Assembly (NCBI GenBank): GCA_023634235.1
Contig: JAMKCF010000171.1
Coordinates: 1 to 64,000, forward strand
Direction: 5' to 3'
From: Pisaster brevispinus
Taxonomy: Eukaryota; Echinodermata; Asteroidea; Forcipulatida; Asteriidae
Length of the DNA: 64,000 bases
Below the pieces are notes generated by a model. That model was not told the DNA's origin. It saw nothing but the letters and a program-made list of their open reading frames with translations, and searched no databases. Shown here piece after piece: positions 23,690 to 35,364 of this stretch. The stretch's first letter is position 1. Each line of letters begins with the position of its first letter. The position numbers were made by a program, and so were the translations under genes.

Positions 23690-23975
23690 TAAAACTTGGT
23701 AAATGATGAATTAATCCTGGTTAATGACGAGTTAGTCCAGGTTAATTACAAATAAAGCTTCGTCGATGACAAATTCGTCCTTGTTAGTGACAAATTCATC
23801 CTGATTAGTGATGTGCTAAAACTGGTCAATGATAAAATTAAACCTGGCTATCATTCGATACTGAAAAGTATAACTATTAAACCTGGTTACGTGAAGTGAG
23901 TCATAACCGATAACCAACAACCAATAACCAGTGACCAATATTAATAATCCATAACCAATAACTATGGGGGATGTG
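23690..23975. repeat. Degenerate short repeats
   Basis: Imperfect runs of (C)CTGGTTAATGACGA / ACAAATTCATCCTGATTAGT, then ATAACCAATAACC-like units. AT-rich intron sequence. Confidence 0.45.
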
Positions 23976-24148
23976 TTTAACTCCATGAGTTTGATTCTTT
24001 CCTGCAATTGGATAATAGAAATTTGAAAATGAAAACCAACTTTTGGGGCTTTTTCAAAATCTAGACTTGGACTTCGCCATCAATCTTGAAGCAGTGTGCA
24101 CTTTTGGCCTGAGCCGAGGTTTGGAAGTAGCTTCTTGAGGGACGTTAC

Positions 24149-24404
24149 CTTCTTAAAGAAGAAACGATTTGCAAGATGGTTGAGCACCATAGGGTTGCTG
24201 GAGTCTATCGTGTACGCCTTGGAGAGAAGCTGGACTCCAGTCCGTATGAAATCTGTTGCTTTACTGTCGATTTCTAGGATGGCAAGGCCAACGATGGTGC
24301 CCACACACTTCAGATCGAGTTCCAGGGCCCGCTAGAAGGCAGGCGTGCTTTCTCCGGTTTGTTTAGCTTATTGAAGCAGTGGCCAATGCCAAGGCGAACA
24401 GCAG
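24149..24404 (-). pseudogene. CTR9: CTR9 exon with a stop and frameshift
   Basis: AVRLGIGHCFNKLNKPEKAR, then a shift around CCTTCTAGCGGGCC (TAG where relatives read Ser in AFSRALEL), then [40 protein letters not shown] and [10 protein letters not shown]. Joins 25101-25190 in phase (CCA G|CT). Donor AAG|GTAACG. Confidence 0.85.
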
Positions 24405-24689
24405 CTGTGTTTAATAGTATCAAAAATATTAAAATGTCAATAACTGTCGTTGATCACTAGATGAATCCAGTAACAACTGAGAGACATCGCCGATGAAAAG
24501 TTCTGAAACTAGGACCCCAATTCTAGGAGGCATGTTGAAACGATGGCTTTCCACTAGATTTCAAGGAGCTTTTACGAGCTGTACCCTCAGCACTAGAGAA
24601 GTACATCAAAGATAATGGTTCTCTTAGGAAGAAAATAACAGCCATTTTCAGAGTATCTTATCTCCCAATATGTAGCATAATTTTATCCC

Positions 24690-25005
24690 TTTGGTTTCAT
24701 ATTCTCCAGAGTTGCCTCCTCCCCAGCAGTTTTCACATTTTTTTTAGTAGTTACTTATCTCAACTTCTGTCTTGTCAGATTATTTGTCCCCATCTTTGTC
24801 TTGTAATAATTAATTAACTAAGTTAACTATTTCATTAATTAATTAAGTTTTTTTCTTTCTTTTTCTTGTTTTCTTCTAAAGGCACTCCACTACAAGCCTT
24901 GGCTTATGAGGATCGTGCCTCCAAAATATTGTCTTTTGCATTCTGTTATATGCACTGTTAAGAATGGAAATAAATGTTATATTGAATTGAATTGGCAGAC
25001 GTAAA
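24690..25005 (+). mobile_element. Probable LINE 3' tail
   Basis: GCACTCCACTACAAGCCTTG, then TTCTGTTATATGCACTGTTA AGAATGGAAATAAATG and a TATTGAATTGAATTG end, typical of the 3' tail of jockey/CR1-like elements. No coding part recognised. Confidence 0.5.
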
Positions 25006-25100
25006 AAGTCTCAACTCGGGCAAAAGTCTGAAATTTCTCATCCCTGAAGAGTTTCTCTTCAATAAAGGAACAACTTGGAGACAGCTGATTAAGATTGCAC

Positions 25101-25190
25101 CTGGGCAGCTAGGGTTTGTCCTCAGAGCCTTCTTGTAGAACGCCAACGCTCCTCGGTAGTCTTTCTTATTGAAGGTTATACAAGCTTTTC
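25101..25190 (-). pseudogene. CTR9: CTR9 exon, first one found
   Basis: 30 codons, [20 protein letters not shown] and [10 protein letters not shown], between acceptor TTCCTTTAG and donor CAG|GTGCAA. Frame intact. CTR9 exons for the preceding roughly 200 residues were not found to the right. Confidence 0.9.
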
Positions 25191-25209
25191 CTAAAGGAAG
25201 TGGAAAATT

Positions 25210-27010
25210 GCAGACCAGGAAACTTAAATTTCTTGATGCTGTATAACTGAAGTTTTAACATGCAGTTTGGATTAAAAAGGGGAAACAAAGAACAAGTTTT
25301 GCAATTGTCTTGATTCTGTAGAACTGAAATTATAACATGCACCTTTGATTAAAAGGGAAAATTATTTTGTTTGAAATTTTTTAGATCATCTCAACCAAAT
25401 GTCCATATCACTGCTTTTGTGACCTTTTGCGCTAGTGCTCTACACTCTCTCTTTATTTTCCAATTTTGTGCTAGCAGTTTGCTCGATTGTCATGGCGATG
25501 CAAACAGTGATGAATCAATTTGTTTACACCCATTTCCCTTGAAACACAGATGCAAAGTGCTACCCAAACTAAATAAGTATTATTAACAAAGTGAAAAACC
25601 TCAATTGTATGAACTTTCGTAGAACAAAGATGTGACATCAGGAAATGATATGCCACAACATATGTAACTATAATCAATCAATGAATCAATTCATGAAAAA
25701 CCTATCCACATAATTTCAGATGTTCATATGTTAACAGCTTAATAAGCAACAATTGTGGGAAATGAGAAATGAATAGTGACCATCTTGCTCATGAAAAATT
25801 GGGGACAAATACAACTTTTTTCATCATTTTTCTGTAAACATAGGATCTAAGTTGCCTTTAGAAAATAAATATTCTTGATTAAAAAACCTTGGCTTGATGT
25901 ACATGTTGATTATGATTGAAATGCTTAAAGCCAAGTAAAAGTAAAAAACATACCTGCTGGAGATGGAATGGAAAGTCAAATACTGTCGGTTCTGCATGGG
26001 CTCTTAGTCACATTGTTAAACCGGGTCCTACTAAATACCATCAACATGAATTACACCGTCTACACACCGTCAACACGCAGTCAACATATCCAAAAACCGT
26101 TATAATTCAGCAGAAGCAGTATTGGAACCTTAAATACTGGTCAATTCGACATTTGGCTTAACAACAGGAGGTTAAATGTCTAAAATTTGCCATTTTCAGT
26201 TCACAAAAAACTCTCCTAATGAGCAGCTCTACGAAATCAGCAGCTATTTTGCCTCGGAGGAGGGCGGACCATACCATTACACTAAAGGGACACTAATATC
26301 ACACAACACACCGATACAGGGCAGTCGTTACGTGTGAATCTGGCAAAAGGATACCCGGGGCAAGAAATAAAATAATACGCAGGCTGTGAGGGGCCCCAGA
26401 AGATCAGGACTTAGGGCCTACATTTGAACGATGAAGTTAGGCATTTTGAATAACTACAAAATCTCCTGCCACACACAGCGTGGTTCACACGCATACACGA
26501 CGGTCAACGCTGGAGACTCACTGATCGTGTACGCGTTCACTTTAATTACAAAAAGTAATATGTTTAATTCCTAAGATAAATAAATAGATCAATATTAATA
26601 ATAATAAAATAAATTAATGCCCCACTGTAAAGTATATTACGTTAGGCTAGTAGTACTTAGTTTTCATGTCATGATTTGAACTTAAGTGAGGCCCTGAATG
26701 ATCATGATGAATCAGCTGATGAATGATCTGACATGTCTGATGCTAACCATGGATTTCCTTCCTCCATGTGCTAACGTACGGGGTACGAATAAGATCATGA
26801 TAAGATGTATCTGACCTCCACTTTTTCACCCTTTTTCCAAACGTAATCTTTTTTTGCACAGGTAAGATTACATATAAGGTATTACGAGTGAAAACGTGGC
26901 AGTCAGTTACAACATCTTTTCTGTCATTCTCAAAAATATGTAATTTGTTTTCTAATTTTACAGGCACGTGTCATCCCATGAGGCATGACTGAGGCATGAC
27001 AGCTACTTTG
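25210..27010. other. No gene recognised
   Basis: AT-rich sequence; short simple repeats near 26580-26620. No motif or exon-like block was found on either strand. Confidence 0.5.
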
Positions 27011-27025
27011 CGACATGTATACTGA

Positions 27026-28059
27026 ATGGCAAACTTAAGGAAAAGACCTCGAATCAACTATCGTGAACTTGCAAGTGGCCATCACTTCGATACAACAGTG
27101 TAAAACCTGAGTCGTGGTCATCTTCGATTTGTACCCTCTTATTGACTCAAAATTAGAAGACCGCATCTTAAAAGTATACGTTCACTACACTGGTTGGCAA
27201 AAGAAGTACGAAGAATGGAGGGATGCTGCTGATGTTATAGACATTCCTGCAGAGTTCCTTTCTTCTGATGAGGCAGCAAAAAAACTGTTCTACAAAAATC
27301 TCCAATTTGTTATTAAGGAGCTGCTACATGGTCAACGAAAGGTAAACAGTTTCGTTGAACTTCGTTTGCTGTCGTAAAAGACATCTACGAGGACTTAAGT
27401 CGGTTCGCGCAACCCCATCCATCGAAAAAAGAAACTGTTATTGTGAACAACTTTCAGGACTTTAGTCAAGTTCTAGGGTACCAGCAGGGCTCGAATTTGA
27501 CACTGGACCGCAGGCCCGAGGCCAGTGATTTTAGTGTCGGGCCAGTAAACTTATGACTGTACAAGTCCGGAGGTCTTGTGTTTTTTAATAATAACACGTC
27601 ACTGTATTTTTAAATTAAACTGATCAATTGAGTATTGAAGTATTACCCACAAGAAAAACTTGATAATTCTTCTCTTAGTGCTTGGTACAAAAAACAACTC
27701 AAATGTGAAACTGTGTAGAGTGTTCTTTTCATTTTGACTCCGGTCTTGTAACAAATGTTCTGGTCCAGTAAATGTTTTGAGCTACAAGCCCAGGGGTCTT
27801 GTGGATTTTTTCCCCAAATTCGAGCCCTGACCAGTGGTACTACCGTATGTTTAATAAGGCCGGGGACTTTTCCTACATCAGGGAAGGGACATCGTCATTC
27901 CATCTTGTTGAACGGAAACCCCTTGAAGAGTATTATGTTGAAGAAACTCCACACTTCAAGCACCAAGGATTTTCACTTCTCCTGAAATTTCAACGCCAGC
28001 TTGGCAACAAGAAGGACTTCCAAAACTTTGTTTCAAACATCAATGTTCAAAATGAGTGA
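27026..28059 (+). pseudogene. Chromo-barrel-like protein gene, broken and transposon-split
   Basis: Four coding blocks in order: MANLRKRPRINYRELASGHH ending in a stop at 27101-27103; LYPLIDSKLEDRILKVYVHY with TGWQKKYEEWRDAADVIDIP; VVKDIYEDLSRFAQPHPSKK to QDFSQVLGYQ; and WYYRMFNKAGDFSYIREGTS to a stop at 28057-28059. The YTGWQKKYEEWRDAADVI stretch resembles chromo-barrel/Tudor-knot folds (small beta barrels in chromatin proteins); this assignment is tentative. Lesions: a stop/frameshift between blocks 1 and 2, a frameshift near 27371, and a MITE at 27485-27829 between blocks 3 and 4. The blocks flank the MITE without loss. No introns are needed. Confidence 0.6.
27485..27829. mobile_element. 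CAGGGCTCGAATTT-type MITE, 345 bp, with target duplication
   Basis: Perfect 15-bp terminal inverted repeats CAGGGCTCGAATTTG / CAAATTCGAGCCCTG, flanked by ACCAG at 27480-27484 and again at 27830-27834. Removing the element and one ACCAG restores codons ...GYQ|WYY... in the host frame, so the boundaries are certain. No transposase. Relatives at 11440, 20215, 38327 and 40064. Confidence 0.92.
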
Positions 28060-28069
28060 CTCCTATAAA

Positions 28070-29440
28070 GCTTAACTCCTATTGATGTGTAAGTGTAACT
28101 TTCACCATGGTCAAGTTGAGCACTGTATGGATTGAGACAGTAACTGCTCTTGCCTGTGTTGTTTTGCTTGTGCAAGGGCTACCACAGGCTAGTTCAGAAT
28201 ATACACATGTTGTAAATCTTGAGGTAAACAACTTATTACTATATAATATTGCCATCAAGGGTCACAGTTTAATATGATTCAAAGGTTTACTTATGCATAC
28301 ACTTGCCATTGTGGAACTCTTGTAAAGTTGTAATGAAGTTACATGTATTTCTGTATCTACCAAACAAGTTGCTATTATGGTTTTTAAAATTGTCAGAAAT
28401 GTTTCACTCAGCTAACATGCCAAAGCCTCAGTTGATGTTCTATACTTTAGTAAATTGATATTATGTTTTGTAGCTGTTATATATTTTCATTGTTGTGTAT
28501 TTAATAAAATGTACTTTGCCAGCCTTGAAACACAAGCAACTTACATTGTGTGTAGTTTTGTTTATTGGAGTTAGACCTTGTAATTTACTTGTCTGCCAAA
28601 ATGGACTCGTCCGTTTTGACCACAAGGGCATGGTCTACACACACGGGCTATATGCATAATACATGAATGTGTGTTGACATCGTTCAGTGGATGCGTGGTG
28701 TAGTCAGAAGGTCACGCACACACACAACTGATTATTTGAGACTGACTGCAATGAAACTTTTCCATATGTAGAACAAAATGTTTACATTAATGATTCTGTT
28801 CATATAAGTTTTTCCAGTTAAACCTTCCGATAAAAAAAAGTGCATGAATTTACCATTTTAGAAACATGCGTTGGAGTTTTAGAGTTGACACTGCGGAAGT
28901 TTGGACACAGATGTTTAATAGCAACGGCTGTTTTGAAGCTGTGAAATAACTTTTCATTGGTCTGAATTTCAACTAAAAAATGACGTTGGAAAAGCTTGTC
29001 CAATCAGAAAAATTTTTAGAGCAGTGTTTTGGTCAGGATGTACACTTCCCAAATCCGTTTTGAACTAAGCAATTAGCCGTCGGGTTGCTGAAATAAGTTA
29101 ACATAAGAGCCCTCATATTCTCCATACAAAATTGACCAAGACTGGATGTAAAACCCTCAAAATGACGTGGCAAAATGTTTTCTGAATGTAAAATAAATAT
29201 GACATGACGAAGGAGTAGATATTCAAGACTATTTTACCGTTTTGAACTAGTTTGTACGATAAAGGGTTCCAGAGATATGATTGCATTTATCCACCAAACT
29301 TGTGTTTTCCAGTAAATTTGTACCCGTAACGAATGCGCGCGCGAACCGGCGAATGTATTCAACAGAAAGTTTACATGACAAATTCATATGTCAGCCTGAA
29401 ATTCCCCTAAAATAAACATTCACGAAAAATAGATAGATAC
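28070..29440. other. No gene recognised
   Basis: A plausible 3' flank of the 27026-28059 frame (AATAAAATGTACTTTGCC near 28503) is followed by unassigned sequence up to the THAP-type exon. I could not find further THAP zinc-finger exons here. Confidence 0.45.
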
Positions 29441-29444
29441 TTAC

Positions 29445-29512
29445 AGATGGTATGTCTTTCCACATCCACGGGAGTATCTGTTAGTGCAGTTTAATGCCGC
29501 ACAAGTAGGCAT
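29445..29512 (-). CDS. First exon of a THAP-domain protein
   Basis: ATG at 29512-29510 opens MPTCAALNCTNRYSRGCGKT and YHL, then donor T|GTAAGT. The start matches the THAP zinc finger (C2CH): M-P-x-C-x(3)-x-C-x-N-R-Y-S-R, with the first two cysteines in place and the aromatic residue before the loop. THAP proteins bind DNA; many are domesticated P-element transposases. The rest of the domain (W, the C-x2-H pair, AVPTIF) must lie in later exons at lower coordinates, and none was found, so this may be an orphan exon. Confidence 0.55.
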
Positions 29513-30004
29513 TTTGCTAAATAATTTCGGCTAAAAACAGGATTATCTGCACAGATGTGCATGCCCCACGCTGTTTGTGTGGTTGTTACGGGTGTTTTAA
29601 AATGGCGTCTACTGAGCTGCGGTGACTTCAATAAGAAAATTAAAACACATGCAGTACAGGGAGGTGAAAAAACTCTCATTTGGCTACTTTCTGTCGGTGA
29701 ATCCCTTATTTTATCCGAACGAAAACTGAAAAACTGGTTATATATTAACAATTTTTATTTGAGAATATTGACATTCTATAGCTATAAAATCATTCCAAAA
29801 CTTTAAACAAAGAAAACAACATCGGTGAATGCTAGAAAATGAGCCAGAGACAATATGCGTATGCGGATGTCTTCTTGTTATGTAGGGCCTACTTGATTGA
29901 TAGGCTTTAAATAATACTAAAACATATTTTGAAAAGAATTTGTAGCCTACTCTTCGTTTTGAGTTAAAGTGTAAGTTAAAGCCCAGAGTCTTGAAGACTG
30001 TTAC

Positions 30005-30115
30005 ACTGGGCACACCAAACTTTTGAGCTGTCTAATTTGGTCCTCTAATCAGTGGTTAATTACGCACAGTTATAACAACCCCATTTTCCATCTATACGGT
30101 ATCCCATGAAAACTC
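30005..30115. repeat. TTAATTA-type MITE fragment
   Basis: TGTCTAATTTGGTCCTCTAA, TCAGTGGTTAATTACGCACA and CCATTTTCCATCTATAC match the elements clustered at 42065-42990. Confidence 0.5.
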
Positions 30116-30414
30116 GAACGTTGACGATCACCACATGGTAAATCTGTTCGTAAAACACCTGGATTTTATATCCCTCTATAAAACATTTTTACTTTCAAGT
30201 GTTGGTTTTCCCATTTTTTCTATTAACAACCCTCCAGCCAACCCGTTCACTCTTTTATCTTCATAGGACCTACACCTCTTCTTACCTATTAGTCCAGGGG
30301 CTTAATGAAAAAATCGTGACACGCCGGATTAAAGCACCAAACTTTGCACACTTGTTTTAGGGGTCCCATAGAAGCATAATTATTAGATAGGGGGGTTCCT
30401 GGTCTGTCATCTCC

Positions 30415-30663
30415 GAGCCCAAATTCATGGCTCTGCTTACCGCCGAACTCTGCGCTTACAATCACCATTCTCCGCTTACTCTGCAGGCACCGAATTTCTC
30501 TGCTAGCTGTGTAAGCCAAGAATGTCTTGAAATGTGGAGTACGCACGCACACAAGCAAAATTCTCTGCTAACCCGTGAAATATGCTTGACATAAGCAAAG
30601 AACTCCCTGCTTCCATAAGCGCCGATTCTTTGCTTACGGTAAGCAGAGCCATGAAATTGGGCC
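30415..30663. mobile_element. GGGCCCAATTTCAT-type MITE, long variant
   Basis: GAGCCCAAATTCATGGCTCT GCTTA at the left and TAAGCAGAGCCATGAAATTG GGCC at the right are inverted repeats of about 25 bp. At 249 bp the interior is longer and different from the 176-bp form. Confidence 0.75.
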
Positions 30664-31077
30664 AGGTCAGTAAACTAAAGGGATCAACTTTTTCCACATA
30701 TAGCTTTGCCAGTGAGTGTCTGAAATAGAAGCTATATGGTCATTTGTTATCAGTTTTAATGATTTGCGGAAGCAGCCCTCTATTGGTGAAAAATTGACAG
30801 GCAGTATTATAATACCACATGAACTTTGACGTCATTCTGACCTTGATCTAGGTCACCCAAACCGTGCTTCCGTTTCTCTGTCCCTATACCAACCTCCCAC
30901 CCCCATTCTCTGCTTCGTAACCACTGTTTAACCTGACCATCGGCTCCAAGTTTGTCAAAAACACGACCTGACCTTGCCTACTATTCTACACAATCAGCAG
31001 ACTTCAACCCGTGGCAGTGTCACAACACATGCGCAGGCGCATGGCATCATGTTGGTCGATGGTCCGTTAGACGTGGC

Positions 31078-31487
31078 GTGTCGTGGCCGAGCGGATAAGA
31101 GCACCGGACTCAAGCTCTGGTGTTTCCGACTCAGCAGGGTGTGGGTTCGAGTCCCGGTCGCGACACTTGTGTCCTTAAGCAAGACACTTAACCATTATTG
31201 CTTCGTCCTTCGGATGGGACGTAAAGCCGTTGGCCCCGTGTGTTGTGTAATGCACGTAAAAGAACCCAGTACACTTATCGAAAAGAGAAGGGGTTCGCCC
31301 CGGTATTCCTGGTTTGATTGGCTGCATATTGCACCACAGCACCTTGTAAACCATTACATGGTGCTATGTAAAAGAGTAGGTATCATACTTCAAATGAAGC
31401 CCCACATACCTTGCAGGAAATTAATGTTGAAGCGCCTTGAGCGTCACTGAGTGACGGATATGAGCGCTATATAAGCCATTATTATTA
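31078..31487 (+). mobile_element. SINE-B, tRNA-Leu-derived, full copy
   Basis: The head GTCGTGGCCGAGCGGATAAG, the ACTCAAG anticodon loop (CAA, Leu) with a long variable arm, and GGGTTCGAGTCCCGGTCGCG form a class II tRNA-like structure. The body has CAAGACACTTAACC, GGGACGTAAAGCCGTTGG, AGAAGGGGTTCGCCCC and ends GAGCGCTATATAAGCC followed by ATT repeats. Other copies: 23077-23550, 57275-57490, 58140-58535 and 58640-58775. The 158-codon frame across it is not a gene. Confidence 0.88.
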
Positions 31488-32131
31488 GATGTCGAGTACT
31501 TACACGCTTGCAAACCACAAACGATCATTGCAACTCTATCGTGCTTACTGCAAAAACATCATACTAAAACGGCTCAGGACTTTATTGTTGCAACTAGAGA
31601 CACGGGAAGGAGGCTGGACGAGCACCACCAGAACACACCAACAACAAAAAACACCACGATGACGTCACAAATTATAAAACAATCTCCTGTACTATTTTTA
31701 ATCCTCCAGCACACAATACACAATACACAGCAATGACTTATTATTAATGGCAATACAACAATATCTAAAAACAAATAACTATGCATGGATAAAATATCCT
31801 CAGCAAAAACCTATTACAAGTTGGCTCTAAAAATCATGGATGAACTACTACATTAAAAAAATAGTTAGTGACCTGACGTTTTGACCTCAGCAGAGTCTTT
31901 CTCAAAGGCTAAATGACAAGACTACAAACATAAACAGGTAACAACATAACAATACAGGTGTAAAAAAAAGCAGTCGAGTGGACATAGATGTTAGAAATGA
32001 AAGCAAACAGAGAGGGAGGCAGGATGAACAGAGAGGAGGAAAACAAAAGGGGGTTGGGGGAGGGGCTGGTTTGACCACAAAAGGTAAGGAAAACAAAGGA
32101 CAAAATAAATGATTTGAAGAGGGAGAGAAAA

Positions 32132-33208
32132 CTTTTTAAGGCTTTGCATGTGTGAAGTATAAATATACATGTATGTTCGGTTTGCGGTAACACCATGTGT
32201 ATATGTACTAGCTATCTAGATTTGTTCTTAAAGAACTAGGTCTTGCTTTTTATTCTACTGACGTGGAGAAGATTTTGGAAATCGGGAGACTACTTAGTTC
32301 TCAAAAGAACTGTCCAGCTTATTAGCTACTACCCAGGCGGAGGGTAGGAAATCGGCCGGGACTACTACTTTAGCTTGATAGTGGATCGGATCAAGGGGAC
32401 TTCTCGTTATTAATTTTACTGCCGCGGAGTGAGTTCTTATTTGGTCTCAACGTTTCGACTAGCTTGCTCTAATCATCGTCATCGCAGTTGAGACCAAATA
32501 AGAACTCACTTCGCTAATAACGAGAAGTCCCCTTGATCCGATCCACTATCAAGCTAAAGTGGTAGTCCCGGCCTATTTCCTACCCTCCGCCCGGGTAGTA
32601 GCTAATAAGCTGGACAGTTCTTTTGAGAGCTAAGTAGTCTCTTGTAGAACTAGGTCTTGCTTTTTATTCTACTGCCGCGGAGTACATTTTAGAAATCGGG
32701 AGACTACTTCGGGAGACTACTTAGTTCTCAAAAGAACTGTCCAGCTTATTAGCTACTACCTGGGCAGAGGGTAGGAAATCGGCCGGGACTACTACTTTAG
32801 CTTGATAGTGGATCGGATCAAGGGGACTTTTCGTTATTAACTTCACTGCCGCGGAGTGAGTTCTTATTTGGTCTCAACGGCGATGACGATGACTAGAGAT
32901 AGCTAGTCGAAACGTTGAGACCAAATAAGAACTCACTCCGCGGCAGTAAAGTTAATAACAAGAAGTCCCCTTGATCCGATCCACTATTAAGCTAAAGTAG
33001 TAGTCCCGGCCGATTTCCTACCCTCCGCCCAGGTAGTAGCTAATAAGCTGGACAGTTCATTTGAGAACTAAGTAGTCTCCTGAAGTAGTCTCCCGATTTC
33101 CAAAATCTACTCCGCGGCAGTAGAATAAAAAGCAAGACCTAGTTCTACAAGAACAAATCTACATAGATAGTAGATATACACATGGTGTTACCGCAAACTG
33201 AATATACA
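32132..33208. mobile_element. Fold-back element, double inverted structure, in copy A
   Basis: Order is arm, inverted arm, arm, inverted arm: 32132-32475, about 32490-32640, 32642-32880, 32905-33208. Arms share GAACTAGGTCTTGC, AGAACTGTCCAGCTTATTAG, GGAGGGTAGGAAATCGGCC, TGCCGCGGAGTGAGTTCTTA and CAACGTTTCGACTAGCTTGC. An 11-bp target duplication, GGGAGAGAAAA, lies at 32121-32131 and 33209-33219. The right tip is shortened. No transposase. Confidence 0.88.
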
Positions 33209-34043
33209 GGGAGAGAAAAGTAATTGATTAGTGAATGAGGCAGACTGGAGAGGAGAATCTGTGATAAAAAGGAGATAGCAAAGACAAAAAGTTATTAGAC
33301 ATTTCCTTCTTGGATGATTTAGACCATGGGGTTGAATGGTCTGGAGACGCATTATCCATAGCTTCTCCCTACTCAGACGAACAGTCTCTGTGGTTTCCTA
33401 GTGCCTCATAAAGCCCTGTAATTATGACAGAAATGGAGTGATTAGGAACATTGAAGTGACGTCCCACACGGGTGTATCCAGCTAGTGGATGTTGACTCTG
33501 GATCTGGCCAGGATTTATTCTCTCTGTAAACACCTGCAAAAAAACTGTTGAGAGTTGTGCAGGCAGAAAATAAAACACATACATGTACTATTAATTATCT
33601 TATACAATGCAAGTATGTCAATAAAATGTCAATACAAATGAAGGCAACTCCTAAATATTCTGTCTCTCGCAAATAATTATCATCTAAAAAAAAGCAAATG
33701 CATGAGTGCGTGATCGTAGAACATAGAATATAACGCATGACACTGGATGGGCAAGAAGGCATAAGTTACCTAACACACAGGGCCCACTAATCATCATCAT
33801 TCACACAACAAACTCACAAACCTATGCCTCCAAGTTGAATCCCACCAGCCAAACCGCAGTCAACACCCCCATGCATTCCATTTAAAGTATTACACATAAT
33901 TATTATTATTATTATTAACAATAATATTACAATATGAACCTGGTCGGACGACAAGCAGATAATAAATTATACAGAAATAAATACATTCAGTTTATACATA
34001 GAAAAAAGCTGCCGTCCAACCACCCTGATGTCCGACACTTTAC

Positions 34044-34179
34044 AGGAAAATGTCTCCTTCTCTCAGGCTCTCTGCAATCTTGGAAACACTCGTCGTCGTC
34101 AGTTTGGGATTTTCGATGACTTCACTCCCCTCCGAGATCCAAGTGAAAGTGTTTGCATCCCCACAGAAGACAGACGCTT
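34044..34179 (-). pseudogene. CUB-domain second-half exon, copy A
   Basis: ASVFCGDANTFTWISEGSEV followed by IENPKL matches the later half of a CUB domain (Cys-Gly near the start, then a GS..V stretch). Acceptor GTGTGTTCAG; donor T|GTAAAG. Compared with the copy B exon, a one-base length difference changes the frame after SEVI, so at least one copy is shifted. Confidence 0.55.
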
Positions 34180-35192
34180 CTGAACACACACAAAAAAGAA
34201 AAGATTTCACTTTGTCAGTGGAGCCAGGTTGCGATTAAATTTTTTGAGTAGTGCAATAAGTGAACGCAAACAAAAATTAAGTGAAATACGACCTTATCGC
34301 GTGCAGCAAATTGTGTGCTTGCTATAGTGTGTTAGATATGAACTTTCGACCTATCAAGTTACGACCCTGTGTTTTTGTATAACTTTAATGCACGTTTGCC
34401 TAAAACATGGCTAAAAGCCACTCTTGGTAACAGGTTACGTACAAGATGAGAATAACTCAGGGAACTAAAGGTAGGAATTGCATCTGAAATCAGTTTAGAT
34501 TGTAGGATGGAGAAATTTGTTGAAGTTAAAGGCAAGGAGCTACAAAGACATGTACATGGAATAAAGCTGTTGGAGTGGGTTTTTGTTGTACATCTCAGCC
34601 AAGCAAGATTAACAAGCAGAAAGCCTAGTTTAACACTCAAACATCCTGATAGGAGAAACCAGGTCGGACACACTGGTAGCATGTTTACCTTAATGATAGA
34701 CGAAAAATACCTGAATATCACAGGGATGATAAACAGTTAGGTACAGTTAGGTACCAGGCGTAACAACCTAATTAAGTAGGACGTTATGGCTGATAATCTA
34801 TTTCTGCTCAGTTATTTTATACTGCGCGCATATCATTTTTTTTCCATTTTTTTTTGTGCTAATAGGCTAATAAAGGTCCAATCTCATGTACAGCTGCTTA
34901 CCTTAAAACTACAGTAAACCCCTAAAAAATACACTTCATAACTACACACTGTGTTATTTTAAATAATGTGACAACATTACCTGAGCAAATGAAAGGCTTA
35001 TTTCACAGGATAAGTTTCATTTTCCCACAGTTATCATCACAGTGATCTATAGTGATACCAGATAAGGCCCATCAATAGTTAAGAGGCAGTGATTTTTGTT
35101 GAACATTTGGAGTCAGATAAGCCGCGTCATGCATGAAGGAAAATAATGTACGTTAACTGCATACACAGATTAACACCCATTTCTCAACAAAC

Positions 35193-35364
35193 CTGGAGAG
35201 TCAGGGACCCATGGCAACACTGTATGATCAGCTGAGTATCCTGGGAAATAGTTCGTTTCATCAGAGACAAACTCCAGCAGGACTTCACTCCCGATGGATG
35301 ACCGGTCCATAGGGCCAAGCTGGCTGCACAGGTTGACGTTCTGGCCTGTCGTCAAATCACTCGG
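35193..35364 (-). pseudogene. CUB-domain second-half exon, copy A
   Basis: QNVNLCSQLGPMDRSSIGSE and VLLEFVSDETNYFPGYSADH fit the second half of a CUB domain: C-x-Q/G, the I-S segment, then LEFVSDET..FPGYSA. CUB domains are extracellular beta-sandwich modules in secreted and membrane proteins. Acceptor TTACAG and donor CAG|GTTTGT are intact and the frame is open. The matching first-half exon is nearly deleted in this copy (remnant GSFTTDYF near 35740). Confidence 0.65.

Larger units (their letters stand above)
15913..25190 (-). pseudogene. CTR9: CTR9 (PAF1 complex) pseudogene, central TPR region
   Basis: CTR9 is the TPR scaffold of the nuclear PAF1 complex, which works with RNA polymerase II during elongation. 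Ten exons between 25190 and 15913 follow the order of the animal CTR9 protein, from the [15 protein letters not shown] block to [15 protein letters not shown]. Most have proper AG/GT borders, so this is not a processed copy. At least five exons carry stops or frameshifts (listed separately) and two or three are perfect. The N-terminal exons, the exons following FSQ and the C-terminus are not found here; C-terminal CTR9 exons lie 25 kb upstream in transcription order (52.3-50.3 kb), the wrong order for one gene. The best reading is a duplicated, rearranged, dead copy; sequencing or assembly error is the alternative. Confidence 0.85.

Noticed and set aside
24096..24335. Plus-strand 79-codon frame
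   Set aside because: Antisense shadow of the CTR9 exon at 24149-24404.
31078..31165. tRNA-Leu(CAA) gene
   Set aside because: It continues into a conserved body found in several copies, so it is a SINE head.
30974..31450. 158-codon frame
   Set aside because: It lies inside SINE-B; the same peptide text appears at 58209-58499 in another copy.
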